From: Crocodylus rhombifer
Taxonomy: Eukaryota; Chordata; Crocodylia; Crocodylidae
Length of the DNA stretch: 64,000 nt
Assembly: GCA_038503035.1 (NCBI GenBank)
Contig: JAVSML010000028.1
Span: 131,464-195,463, forward strand
Direction: 5' to 3'
The notes beneath the pieces are model-generated. The model did not search any database and was not told the origin of the DNA. It saw only the letters and a list, made by a program, of their open reading frames with translations. Of this stretch, positions 25,373 through 36,735 are shown piece after piece; within the stretch, counting starts at the first letter, position 1, and each line of letters starts with the position of its first letter. The translations under genes and the position numbers were made by a program.

Positions 25373-25589
25373 TTGCCTTCTACCCCACTTAAGACTAAAT
25401 ACAGGTAACTACCTCTCTTTATATGTCCCTACAACACAATTGGGTCTAACAAGAGATATTGCTGAGGAAAAAGGAAAACTAAAACCTGGGCTTCTCAGTA
25501 GACTGGAGTATTTGAGGCATGTGCAGAAGCAGAACACCAAGCACCTAGGGAATTTACAAGACAAAAAGGGAATTGCTCATCAAAATCGT

Positions 25590-25665
25590 CTGCTTCTGGA
25601 GGTCAGGTGGTTGCGGAGCTGAGACTTGACCCTTGGTCTCTGTACATCTGAATGTTAATCAGACA
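25590..25665 (-). repeat. Possible SINE fragment, minus strand
   Basis: On the minus strand AGAGACCAAGGGTCAAGTCTC contains a B box-like GGTCAAGTCTC, followed by CAGCTCCGCAACCACCTGAC. Weak. Confidence 0.3.
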
Positions 25666-25669
25666 GATT

Positions 25670-26608
25670 ATTTGACTTTCTTTTTCTTTTTTGTTTTCAT
25701 TTACTTTTTTAAAATTTGTCCTCCCACAGAAATATTTTTTTCAGTGTAAAAAATATAGAAATAGAGAAGGGAAGACCCCAACAAAAACATAAGTTTCTGT
25801 TCTCTTTGGGCTTTTCACAGTATCAATAATTGCATGAAATATTGATTTGTTGCAAGGCATGGTTCCATAGTTTATTTGCTTAAATCCTATAGTATTTTAA
25901 TGAAAATCCAATTTGATTTTGACATGTCAGGGTTGTACTTTTAAAAGGAAAGTGGCAGATTTGTAGATTGTGATTCCTTGAAGAGTTATTAGAGACAATT
26001 GCTTAGATAATTACTATATTATGTGTTTGCTAGCAATTACATAGCATTAAAATTAGTCATGAGTGTATATTATTGTCCCATAACTGGAAAGACAGAGAAT
26101 GAGAAAAACAGAGCAACCACTCAAGGTAAACAGCTGAAATGGTACCTCAGAAGGAGACTTAGTTGTTTGAGAAAATTGTATATTATCATAGATAAGTAAG
26201 TTGTGGTCACTGTAATTGTTGCTATGCAACAAATATTTCTTACATGTTTTTTTCTTTGGATTCTTGCATTCCATCATGGTATAAGCTTCCTCATTCCCAA
26301 TTACTATGCTATTTGTTTTTATTTTATTTTCTAATGCAAAGCAGCCAATGCTGGAGCAAAATAAATGCTGCTCTTTTTTCTGTGAACCCGTTGTTTTCCC
26401 AAATTCTGCATCTCAATTTGTTATCCTTCTTTAAGGTAAAATGGAAGTTGAAACAGATGAGATGAAATGGGGGCAAAAGGTAAATTATATCTGATTTATT
26501 TAAGACCATGTGTTTAGGAACGTGAATACTGAACAAAATTATTATGGATTGTCTCATTGTTTCCGTATGCTCCCTCTATTTGATTATTTATTTCTTGGCT
26601 TCTGTATT
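25670..26608. other. Unique AT-rich intron sequence
   Basis: No exon recognised; one T-rich stretch at about 25680-25715. Confidence 0.5.
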
Positions 26609-26614
26609 ACACTG

Positions 26615-26735
26615 AAATTGTAAACTCCTGATGGCAGAGATTATCTTTCTGTTCTGTGCTTATAGCACAATGAGGTCCTAGTTTCTGATTTATGTCTTTG
26701 AAGGCTACAAGCAAACAAATAAAAATAATACAGAA
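26615..26735 (+). repeat. LINE 3' end of L2/L3/CR1 type
   Basis: GTAAACTCCTGATGGCAGAG, TTCTGTTCTGTGCTTATAGC, ACAATGAGGTCCTAGTTTCTG, then an A-rich tail with AATAAAAATAATA. It has the same architecture as 12520-12665 and is better preserved. Confidence 0.6.
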
Positions 26736-26747
26736 TAAATCATAATA

Positions 26748-28487
26748 CTGTATTTACTGAAATATAAGACAAACTGTTATTTAAGAAATGTTTACATACT
26801 AGTAAGGCTGCTGACTAACTGTTATTTGGAGAACTGAATCTTCCCAAAGTTATTTGTCTAGGGCATCTTTTTCCCCCAACCTGCCTGGGGAAAAATGCTT
26901 CTTATCTTACATTTGCATATAAGGAAACCTCATTAAATGTATTGTCTATCCTTAAACTGGTACCAGAAGCAGCTTATGCTTAATAATGGAAAGCAACTAT
27001 GAAGCTGATTTCAATGCAGCCAACATTGAGCATGGCTAAAACACTCATGTCCCATGCTGGGCAACCATACAGAACAAACTTAACACAAGGATAGGATAGT
27101 GCAGCCTGTCTGAATAAGACATATGGTAGTACCCATTGTGCTCACTCCTCCTCAGTGCCAATGCTTTTTCACGTCATGGTGAGCCACTAAATTGTATACA
27201 TTTTTACTTTCTCTTCATTCTCACAGCTGAGCTATGCCTTTCTTTCCCATTTCCAGTGATTCCCATTTATTCTCCAACTTTAAATGTCTGGCAAACATCA
27301 CCAAATAGGGCCCCAAACAGTTCACCCTGAATCACTCTTTTGCCCCCTCTCTCATCCTGTTGCTTATGATTAGTGCAGCCCCAGCCTCCATGAGGTGGAG
27401 CAAGATCAGGTTACCCTATGGATCATCATTTTGGAGCATCCCAGGACTTGCAACAAGAACACTTGGTTCCAGTCACGAGTGGGGGGATAACTCACACATT
27501 TTTTCTTTTTTGGGGGCTATCTGGATTACACACACATGCTGAGCAGTGCTGAGCTGTGGGGTCACCCTGGCTTGAAATGCTGTTTGATCTGCTGGGGCCG
27601 GGCCCAGTGCACTATATGGTGAATCATGATCCTTTTGACTTTAGACTAATATCATGCATAGTTTGTACCGTCCCTAAGTAGGTAAAAAAAAAGTGCTGCT
27701 TAGAAGTGTGTTTATGCAGTGCTTGTGCTAAAACTTGCAGCTGTTTCAGAAAAGGTAAAATCTATCAATTCTGGTTTAACTAAATTCACTAATAAACGAC
27801 TATGTTTATTTCAGTCAGTGGGTGCATCTATACAAGATGTTTACTGCATAGTAAACTAATTAGCTGCACAATAAATGCCTCACATTTACACATGCACCCT
27901 TAATAGGTTGGAGTAAATTAATTAACTCAACAACAGTTTTTTATTCAGCAGCAGTGAGCATGTAGATACTGCCCTTGCTGGCTAGCTCCACGCTAAAGCA
28001 CCTTCGTGCCCCAGCCAGCAACTCTGCAGCACAATGAGCTGAAGGAAGCATCCCAGGGCTGACAGGCTGATACCCCAGCTGTGGCTGTTCCAACCTGACT
28101 TAACATGTTGCCGTCCCAGGCGCACATTCAAACAGCATGCCCAGGAGCAATAAATTCTAGAGCAATAAGCTCCAGAGTTTATTCATGTGCATTAATTGCA
28201 TGTGTAGATGCTCCCAGTGTTTACAAATTTGTTCCTAACTCCCTGTGCTCAGGGAGAACAGGGTCTGACAGTAAGGAAGTGGAGAGGCTGCAGGGGGAAG
28301 AAGTTGGAAGGGGCAAAGGACAAGGGAGCCACCTGATCCCCCCCCAGATTTATTTTCCCTGATGTAGCAGTGGGAGGGGAACAAATTCAAGGCAAACTTC
28401 TAATATTTTTAGATTCTGTACCTGTTCATGTATAGAATGTTGTTATTGGTGTTGGGGGGGGGTCATCTTATATTTGAGCAAATACAG
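26748..28487. mobile_element. Possible DNA transposon delimited by CTGTATTTRCT inverted ends
   Basis: Left end TACTGTATTTACTGAAATAT then AAGAC; right end on the opposite strand TACTGTATTTGCTCAAATAT then AAGATGACCCCCCCC. Both are flanked by TA. The same ends occur at 54571-54922. Either this is one 1.74-kb element carrying a hAT-like insertion (27816-28219), or the two ends belong to separate short copies. Nothing between them looks like transposase. Confidence 0.5.
27816..28219. mobile_element. hAT-like MITE, GTGCATCTACAC family (404 bp)
   Basis: Starts CAGTGGGTGCATCTATACAAG and ends TTGCATGTGTAGATGCTCCCA then GTG, inverted. The subterminal regions carry TAAACTAATTAGCTGCAC on the left and GCAATAAGCTCCAGAGTTTAT on the right. 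No clear 8-bp duplication was seen. It is the same family as 60385-60836. Confidence 0.65.
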
Positions 28488-28489
28488 TA

Positions 28490-31400
28490 TTCATGGTAAT
28501 TTTTTGTTTCTAAAAATCCTATCAGGATGCTATGCACTTGCAGAATGAGAGTCATGTCCCAGAAACTTAACATTGCACAAACCAGTGTGACAAACAGAAG
28601 TGAGATAAAAGCCACCACAGAAGTTTCACCATTTAGTTACTGATCAGATAGAACAATTTTGAATTCCAAATCATAATGTGCAAATTTAATCCACAGTTCA
28701 GTAAGTTCTATATATGGTTACAATGTATATTCTTTGCTCAAAGCAAGACCATATACATTTCCATTTTTAATACTACAGGTGAGGTTTTGTTTGCTAGTTA
28801 ATCAATGAGGTTAGTGGAGAAACTCCAATTTACCACAGCGTAGACCATATCAGAACTTGGTTTTCTAATTTCAGAATCCTAATCCAAACCCGAGAGAAGT
28901 CCAAAAGGAAAGACTTCTGTTGACTAGATTTCACTTTGAATGTGTCTTTTTAACATAGTTTATTATTTGTTTATTTGTTTATTAGATGTTAGTCCTAAGC
29001 TACAAAATAGCACATTTTGCAAAAGTAGCTGAGAGTGATAACTATAAACAGAACTGAATGCAGAGATTTAAAAAAAAAATTCTATTTTATAACTTGCTGT
29101 GTGTGAGAGGAATCAAAGTCATTGTCCTATTTTGCAGGCGAGATTAACTTTTTTGTTGTTTTTTTTAATTTGTGTCTGAGGTAGCACAAAAAAGATAGGC
29201 TGTTCAAAGGTTTATCTGTGAAGCTGTGCAGTGCTATGCTGAAGAGTACATGTAGCTTGGGCCTTGACAAATTATTGTTTAAACCATCCAAGTTTCAGCT
29301 ATTTTTAATTAGTTTTTAAACATTTCTTTCTGTTGTTGTTTTACAAGCATTTCTTTGGTCTCTGCTCTGTGCTTAACCAGGTGAAGTGTACATTAAATCT
29401 CAATTAAGATCGTTTTGCTCATCAAGTAGAAATCCTCGGTTGCATTCAGCACCACTATCCTTTGTTTTCAGGGATATAATGTTATTGATGTGAGAGGCAT
29501 TGAGGCATTATACATCTAAGTACAGTTGATAGCACCATCTCATGAAAATCTTTGAACATAAGCAAACCTGCCATAACAGAGTCATATATGCAGGTATGGT
29601 ACTGCAGCAAGTTAATTTCAAGCTGTAGCCTAAAGTTAAAACAATTTACTCAACAATCATTTTTATTACATTGTGTCCCTATAACTATAGGGACATTTTC
29701 TTTAGACAACCTGGTGTAGCCTTAGAAACTGTGTAAGTGTCACTCTATTAACCAAGGCCTCAAAGCTAATAGATGACTGGCCCACAATACTCCTGTTGAC
29801 CCACCGTGATGGAAAAATATGAGTACTGGGGTGTGTGGGGAGAGTACTCATATTCCCCATAGTGAAGAATATTAGTCTCTTAGATAATTAATGCTGTTGT
29901 GACGGCAAACATACAAATTTTGGGAAAATCCTTGAAGCCACTTGATAAGTTGAGCTTCTGAGAAAGATTGAATTCCTCTACCAGATTCCCCTATCCAAAA
30001 AAAATTTAAGGTAACTACAGGTAGGTCAAAGCTGCAAAGTGTGGACCTACATACAAACTTCCCCAAATGTCACATAAAAAATCATGGCTGAGAGGTATAT
30101 CCATTTTCTAGAGGTATATCCAAGCTATGAATCACAGATTTACCCCTGAATTTCTGCTCAGTTCAAAAGTGCTCTAGTTTTCATACCACTCTTGAAGGTA
30201 ATGTTCATGATGCCAGATAAGTTGGAGCACTGCTGTCATCTAGTAGTGACGCTTCATCACCATGATAATGTTATAGGGCCACATTTCCTTTGCCATTTTC
30301 ACACCCATCAAAGTCAGTACAGCTAAACACAGGAATTCAGTAAGCAGGCTTTGGCCCTTGACAAGCACATTCAGAATGTCATGTTAGTAACCAAATATCA
30401 ATTAATGTTTCTGAGAGACAGTCACGTGGTGGTGGGGAGTCTTGAGGTTATCCTTGTGTGAGCCCCTACTGCAGTATTTCTGTAAGGAGTTTTCATGTCT
30501 TAAAAGTACAGTGAAAACAGGTTTGCTGCTGCATTAATTAGTTAGAAAAGAAAGCTGGCTTTCTGTTTTCATTATGGAAGAATCCTATGGTTCATTAGTA
30601 TTCAGTTGGCAAAGACCAGTGGATTTCAGAGGATAAAAATTTTCATTGTCATATGAAGTCACAACAGGAAGCACTGGGTCCAAAACAGCATTTTTTGCAT
30701 TTCATACCGACACTTGTACAGGAATATGTGGTGTGTGTCACAAAAAGAATAATTACATTCGGTTTCCAAGCCAACAAAATATAGATGGAAGGACAATGAA
30801 TTGTTCACCTGTCTCCTGCCCTTGTCTTGAAACCTAAGATTTTGCTGAGAGACCTTGCAAGAGCATGAAGTATATTCTTTATAATTTGTCTGCTCAATGA
30901 GCTAAATTATTCATTTTAAATGAAAATATTTATAATCATATGTCAAAAATAAGTGTGATTTCTAGGCAACTACACCTAATAAGAACCCTGTGGTGTAAAA
31001 TCTTGTGGCTGCCTGCTAAATAATTATCTGTTTTAAACCTTTGCCTGCCTATGTATATTTTTAGACCTCTTTTCAATAAATATTTTATAAAGTGCTGCAG
31101 ATAGTTGAGGAAGGAAGTGCTCTGTTGCAAAGGAAACTAGTTTCAGATTCCCTGTAAAATTATGTGTTTTATGGGTTTTGATACCAGATACAAAAACAAG
31201 GATGTTGTATAAAAATCTTAGGATGTTATCACTGAAAAACCCTGCTCTGTTGTGAATAATGTGTGTTCCTTCAAAGGAAGCTGAAAGAACTCTAAGCAGA
31301 CCATCTAGTGATTAGTATCAATCTACAGATGTTCCTGTATTGATGTAAAAAGCCATTTCGTACTTTTATTAACAACAAGGTCAGATTGGTAGTAAATGAA

Positions 31401-32970
31401 AAGGAGACAAATTATCTTTATTGATACTTATGCTGCATGTTTAATCAAGAATATATTTTGCAAGTGCTTGCTGTAATTGAAAGTGCTTTCGTGAGAATCT
31501 GCCATTTCCCAGCCAGCATTTGTAAATCATAATCATCTCTTTGAGGCTTCACTCCATAATTTTCAGAACTTCTGATTTATACAAAGATGCATTGGTTGCA
31601 TTTACTTCAGATTTTCTGTTTATGTAAGAGCAACCTAGCATTCAGTCTTTTGCTGCTGGTAAATTGATGCAGAGGATAACAGACTTCCTGAAATACAAAT
31701 TGACACAGCTGAGGTTTAGCTATTAACATAATCTTATAATGATAGATTTAAGCTCCAGAACAAAGTCACTTGAAACACCCCATTCACTCTGTGCCCTGTA
31801 AAGGTTAAGAAACACTTTGACACTGAGGGGTGGCGGAGGGGAGGAAATATCATTAGGTGTGATTGAGTGGTGCAGCAGGTCCTTTTCAATATGTTGATGT
31901 GAACTGTGGGTCAGAATCCATGGTACTGCCTCCAAGTAGCAAACTACTAATTCATCTCCATTTGAATCCTGACACAGCTCATCAGCCACTGCTGTATTCA
32001 TTCTTTGTGGGTGCCCACCCAAGGTAATTTCCATAGAACATATAACTACTCCATAACGTTGCTTATTCAGAATTCCCTGTGTCCACAGTTCTTTCTAAGG
32101 GGGAGAGCACTGCCTCTTGCCTTCCTTTCAGTTATTTTATTTGGAAGGTTACATACTTGTAAGGTGTTGTAAACATATGACTGAATCCACCAAGGTGATC
32201 ATTTCCCAGATGTAATTCCACAGCCAAAAAAAGCCAAACCGTACATAAAAGGCTTTCATTCATTTTGTTTTACCTCACTAAGGCCCATCTGAATGATGCA
32301 AATAGCAGCAGTCTAATGAATAAGCTGTATTTGTCATTGCTGTCACTGGAATCAAGGAGTTTGTCTCACATGCTGTGATTTTAAATAGCTATGTTTTTGT
32401 AGACCTGTGGATTTTGTGTGTTCAAATTAAGGGCAAGGTAGGAGAACATGATAGTAAACTGTCCTTGCAAGCCTGTCTTTAGAACTCACAGTGTACTGCA
32501 GGTAATGTAGAGAAAAGGAGTCAAGTGATGGCATCATGACAGGAGAAAAGATCAGATAAGAAGCTGCTCAGGGCTAAATCTTGTTCCTGTCCCATAGGCA
32601 TACAAGGTCTCAATGGAGAAAAACTGGTACAGTTTTATTGTGGGTAAGGTTGGAAAAAGGAGCAGAATATTGGGATTATATTGCCAGTAGACTGCAAAAC
32701 TCTGACCTACAGAGATCATTTCTCCCTTTTGCATTGGTTCTGGGAGAGAGCCACAGGACAAAGGAGAAAAAAGAATTGTTAGACCATAACACTGCAGATT
32801 GTTCCATAAAGCACTAGCCACTGAGGCTACTGTATGTACAGTAGTGTGTACATAATGTACATACAAGCATTGCATTTAAATTGCCCTAGCCAAGTTCAGG
32901 ATGATCTAAATGACTGGGTGGGCAAGTGTTCACACAGCTTAGGTCACCCTAAAAAATGGCATGCACTATC
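28490..32970. other. Unique AT-rich intron sequence
   Basis: No exon or transposon end recognised. Two stretches (31430-31680 and 32250-32420, the latter with an octamer-like ATGCAAAT) look undisturbed by repeats and are candidate conserved non-coding sequence. That is judged by texture only. Confidence 0.5.
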
Positions 32971-33808
32971 TTATAGTTTCATAGTAGCTAGGGTCAGGAG
33001 GGACCTGAACAGATCATCTAGCCTGACCCCTGCCACAAGCAGGAATGAGTGCTGGGTTCACAAGACCCCAGACCGGTGATCATCCAACCTCCTCTTGAGT
33101 TTGCCCAAGGTAGGGATGAGGACCACTTCCCTGGGAAGTTGGTTCCAGATTTTGGCCACCCTAACTGTAAAATATTGCCTGCTGATCTCTAACCTAAACC
33201 TATTCTCCAGCAGCTTATTACCATTGTTCCTCATCATTCCAGGTGGTGCTGGGGAGAAAAGGGCTCTACCCTATTGATCTCCCCTGAAGAGTTTGTAGGC
33301 AGCCACCAGGTCCCCCCCTCAGCCTCCTCTTGCTGAGGCTGAACAGGTCCAGGTCCCTCAGTCTCTCTTCGTAGGGCCTGTCCTGCTGCCCTCTCACCAA
33401 GCGGGTGGCCCTCCTCTGAACCCTTTCCAGGCTGGCCACATCCCTCTTGAAGTGACAAGGTATGGCTGGCCTTGCTGGCTGCAGTCTGGCATTGGCGGCT
33501 CATGTTCATCTTGGAGTCGATAATGACTCCAAGATCCCTTTCCGCCTCTGTGCTTTCAAGAGGGGAACTCCCCAGCCTGTATGTATGCTGTGGATTCCTT
33601 CTCCCAAGGTGCAGCACCCTGCATTTGTCTACGTTGAACCCCATCCTAGTCTCATCTGCCCACTGTTGTAGTCTGTCTAAATCTAGTTGCAGCCTCTCTC
33701 TCCCTTCAAGTGTGTCCACTTCACCCCACATCTTAGTGTCATAAGCAAGCTTGGACAGCATGCTTTCCACCCCATCGTCCAAGTCGGTGATGAAGATGTT
33801 AAACAGAT
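32971..33808 (-). mobile_element. 5'-truncated CR1 LINE, antisense to NRXN1
   Basis: Read on the minus strand it runs from inside the reverse transcriptase domain (about 33808) through the region after RT to a CR1-type 3' untranslated tail ending near 32971. The tail reads, on +, ATAGTTTCATAGTAGC, GGTCAGGAGGGACCTGAACA, GATCATCTAGCCTGACCCC, the usual CR1 3' motif set. Truncation at the 5' end is typical of CR1 insertions. Confidence 0.93.
33090..33808 (-). pseudogene. CR1 ORF2 (reverse transcriptase C-terminal part), inactive
   Basis: The frame opens with LFNIFITDLDDG and continues LAYDTKMWGEVDTLEGR, WADETRMGFNVDKCRVLHLG and [15 protein letters not shown], the CR1 RT palm and thumb order. The catalytic pair is broken: the ADDT of CR1 (YxDD-type motif) reads AYDT. 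After QTAASKAS (about 33460) the expected stretch of roughly 40-50 codons is missing. The downstream part [20 protein letters not shown] then [20 protein letters not shown] appears in another frame, showing a deletion and frameshift. A further piece (WNQLPREVVLIPTLGKLKRR) is present near 33100-33165 on the minus strand. Not functional. Confidence 0.9.
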
Positions 33809-33861
33809 GTAAACTAACTTTAGATTTGCTTGGGATTAACCTAGCAAACACTTGCATGCAT

Positions 33862-33918
33862 TCACAGCACAGCTGTGAGTCTGGTAAAGCCTATCCATTT
33901 TCCACAGCTGTGCTGTTC
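33862..33918. repeat. Short inverted repeat (hairpin)
   Basis: ACAGCACAGCTGTG and CACAGCTGTGCTGT face each other with a loop of about 27 nt. Confidence 0.75.
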
Positions 33919-34908
33919 TTATCCCTGCCCTACTCCCCTGACAATGACTGGGTTATCTTTACATCTCCTTCCCCTCCACCCCGATTAGTTCCACTCCAGA
34001 CTGGGTAGCCATCCATGGACCCATCATCTCTCACCTGCTCCCACCACCCCCAAGCTGCCTAAACCTGCGCCAGGTCCTGCAGAAACTTGTTTGCACATTC
34101 ACCTACTACAGTGCCAGAAGCATGGTGATAGAACAGCCTAGGAGAAAGTGATGGGATTCCATTCTACTCTGTTCTAGTTTCTAAATCACACTCGTCATAG
34201 TTCATAACCCCACTGTGTCAGAACACCTTGCAGAATTAAGATATAAAATAAGGAGATGAATGTTTATCAAATGAGGTTTCTTCTTCCTCCTTTCCCCCAG
34301 TGACATCACAAGTGTATGTGAACATCACATCTGGAGGTAGTTTGGGCTACCACTCTTCAACAGTGAAACAAGTGGAATATTTTACCAAAACAATCTTGGA
34401 TTCTTTTTATCCACTTCTAAAGGGAAAACTTGATCACTGGGGCCATGAATGGATGTTCACATTTTGATCCTTCCATAAGAGCTCTCAATATGTATATGAT
34501 CCTGAAACTTTTATAACATGGGAAATCATGTAGAAACATGGAAGTACAGCTGTGTTCAAAACCACTAACTCTTACCACAGTGTTCTGTTCTCTGTTCTTA
34601 CTATTTTAAAGCACAAAGTAAAGCCAAATGTGCTTAATACAGTAAGCACTACACACCTAGATCATTTATGTACTCAAAACCAGACACAGGTTGACTTAGT
34701 AATGACCACTGTCATGTCCATATGGTCCTTCAGTATTCACAGTGAAATGGTTATGGAAACAGGCCGGTGTGTACCAAAACCTGACTGATTAACGTAGAAA
34801 TTTGGCTTCACTTTTTGAAAGGATGCCAATCCATTTTTTTTCAGAATAAACTGAAACAGTGAGAAATGGTTTCCAGGGTCGCTGGTTTACATTTTTATAG
34901 CCATTGTC
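33919..34908. other. Unique intron sequence
   Basis: Nothing recognised. Confidence 0.5.
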
Positions 34909-35167
34909 CTGGATACTAGGCCTGTACAAACAGAGAAGTATTTGATTCAGATCTGGCCGATATGGAGAACAGTAATTCAATGCAGAGATTCAGATCACTA
35001 TCCCAAATTGATTTGGCTGAATCAGTTTCTGAAGACTCAGCACTGATTTGGAGACAAGATTTGGAGAGTCAGACATAGACTATAATGGGGAATCATTGAA
35101 ATACCTAAAACTTTCTAATTTTTTGCCAGATTTGGATGAAAATAGCAGGAATGGTAGCCCCTTCTAA

Positions 35168-35237
35168 GGGCATGAGGGCTGCCAAGTTTCAAGGAGATAG
35201 GTGCAGGGGTTTCTGGGAAACTGCACCTCAGGTTGCT
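35168..35237 (+). repeat. Direct repeat unit A inside the 2.4-kb hAT
   Basis: Begins GGGCATGAGG and includes GCCAAGTTTCAAGGAG, TGCAGGGGTTTCTGGGAAAC and TGCACCTCAGGTTGCT. It recurs about 580 nt downstream. Confidence 0.85.
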
Positions 35238-35262
35238 TTGGAACTCACGATGTACGACTTTA

Positions 35263-35285
35263 TGTGTGTGTGTGTGTGTGTGTGT
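35263..35285. repeat. (TG)11 microsatellite
   Basis: Uninterrupted TG units inside the hAT. Confidence 0.95.
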
Positions 35286-35749
35286 TAAGGCACATCGGGG
35301 TGAAAACTGCAGGGATGTTAGCCCCTGTTCTCACCCTCACAGCTTCACTGCAACCTATAAGCCTCAGGCCTCTCAAAGATCTTACAGGTCTGGGCTTTCC
35401 CCAGCCAGGACTGTGCGGTGACTGGAGGTTATCAGGTGCCTCCTGCTCCTACCTGCCTTTCACCAGGGTGGCTTGTGGTCCTGGCATATTCTGGGGCTGC
35501 CATGCTACTGGCAATCCCAACCAGGCCTCCCTACCCCGGCAGGGTGCAGTTTTAGGTCATGCCGAGGATGATGTGGGGCCTTCTCCTCCCCATATAGCCC
35601 TTATACTTCCAAGTTCTTCCTGGCACGGGAGCTCAGCAGGGAAATGTTCTTCCCCTGCTGGCTGGTGAGAAACTAAACTGCTGCCTCCAGCTCTGAGAGT
35701 GGGGCATTAAATGGCTGCCTTGTCCTGCCACATACATCACTCCTCGTGA

Positions 35750-35820
35750 GGGCATGAGGGAGGCCTGCCAAGTTTCAGGCAGTGGTGCAGAGGTTTCTGT
35801 GAAACTGCACCTCGAACTGC
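35750..35820 (+). repeat. Direct repeat unit B inside the 2.4-kb hAT
   Basis: Begins GGGCATGAGG and includes GCCAAGTTTCAGGCAG, TGCAGAGGTTTCTGTGAAAC and TGCACCTCGAACTGC. It is clearly the second copy of unit A. Confidence 0.85.
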
Positions 35821-35857
35821 TAAAAGCAAAACTTATGTCACTTATGTGTGTTATGGG

Positions 35858-36004
35858 ATATAGGCTGTAGTCCTGTTGGTCTAAGACATAGCCCAGACGA
35901 GGTTCTTATGGTCAATCTGATACCTTTTATTAGACCAGATGAATAGTTGGAGAAATTCTTCTTTGCAAGATTTTGGGTTTAAAAATCCTTTGTCAGGCTG
36001 AGGA
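35858..36004. repeat. Retroposon fragment (TAGGCTGTAG…GTCAGGCTGAGG)
   Basis: Contains GGCTGTAGTCCTGTTGGTCT, CAGACGAGGTTCTTATGG, TACCTTTTATTAGACCAGAT, GAATAGTTGG and TCCTTTGTCAGGCTGAGG. This is the order of a common tetrapod/reptile repeat ('…accaacacggctacaac…' on the other strand). The family was not assigned. Confidence 0.65.
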
Positions 36005-36520
36005 AAAATCTACTGGGGGGAGGGGGGTGGTGCTTTTCCTAGATGGAAGGAATAGTAAAGAAGCCAGAGGCTGGTATGCAGTGCAGGCAAGGAAGCCAGT
36101 CAGTTAAAATAGAAATGGAGGAGTCAGGGGGTGACTCCTTGGTCCCCAGTATTTCTTTTGCTGGGGCACTCAGGTCCCCTGGTTCCAGATCCAGCTCCTC
36201 CTCTGGCATTGTGAGGCTTATGCTAGGAGATAAAATTGGGGTGGAGGAGACTATCATTTTGCTGCTGGTGGCTTATTTCTGGTGTTAGGGGAGGTGGTGC
36301 TCCCATCTCCTTACTCCCACTGGGAGCAGAAGACTCATGGCTGCCAGGAAAGAGGATGCATCTATTGGGTGGGAGGGGAGGGGACTTGCAGCTCTAGCTC
36401 TCTACCCTACTACCTCTAGTGCCTCTCCCTCCCCTGCCAGAAAACCTGTCACCTGCTTTTCCAGCATGCTTCATATTAATCTTTCCTGTGCTGGAAAATG
36501 TGTATGTGTGTGCAGCTATA

Positions 36521-36735
36521 ATATCTCTTCTTCTTCTTCTCTGATATATGACTGTGTCTGTCTACTTCTGTGTTGAGTTTACTATATGTGTGTGTAACAA
36601 AAATAGTATCTCTTCTCCGATGTGTGTGTCTGACATCTTCTTCTGTGTTGTGTTTACTGTATGTGCGTGTAACTGTATAATATTGCCTCCTCTTCTCTGT
36701 GTGAGTATGTGTAGTGTGTGTAATGCATGTGCTTT
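36521..36735 (+). repeat. Degenerate tandem array, about 3 units of 75-90 nt
   Basis: Three units each carry TATCTCTTCT- or TATTGCCTCCTCTTCT-like starts; in the first two these are followed by CTTCTGTGTTG(A/T)GTTTACT(A/G)TATGTG and GTGTAAC. Each unit is rich in TCT and TGTG. Confidence 0.75.

Noticed and set aside
33462..33744. Overlapping + strand open frames of 69-90 codons
   Set aside because: They are the antisense shadow of the CR1 reverse transcriptase fragment on the minus strand.
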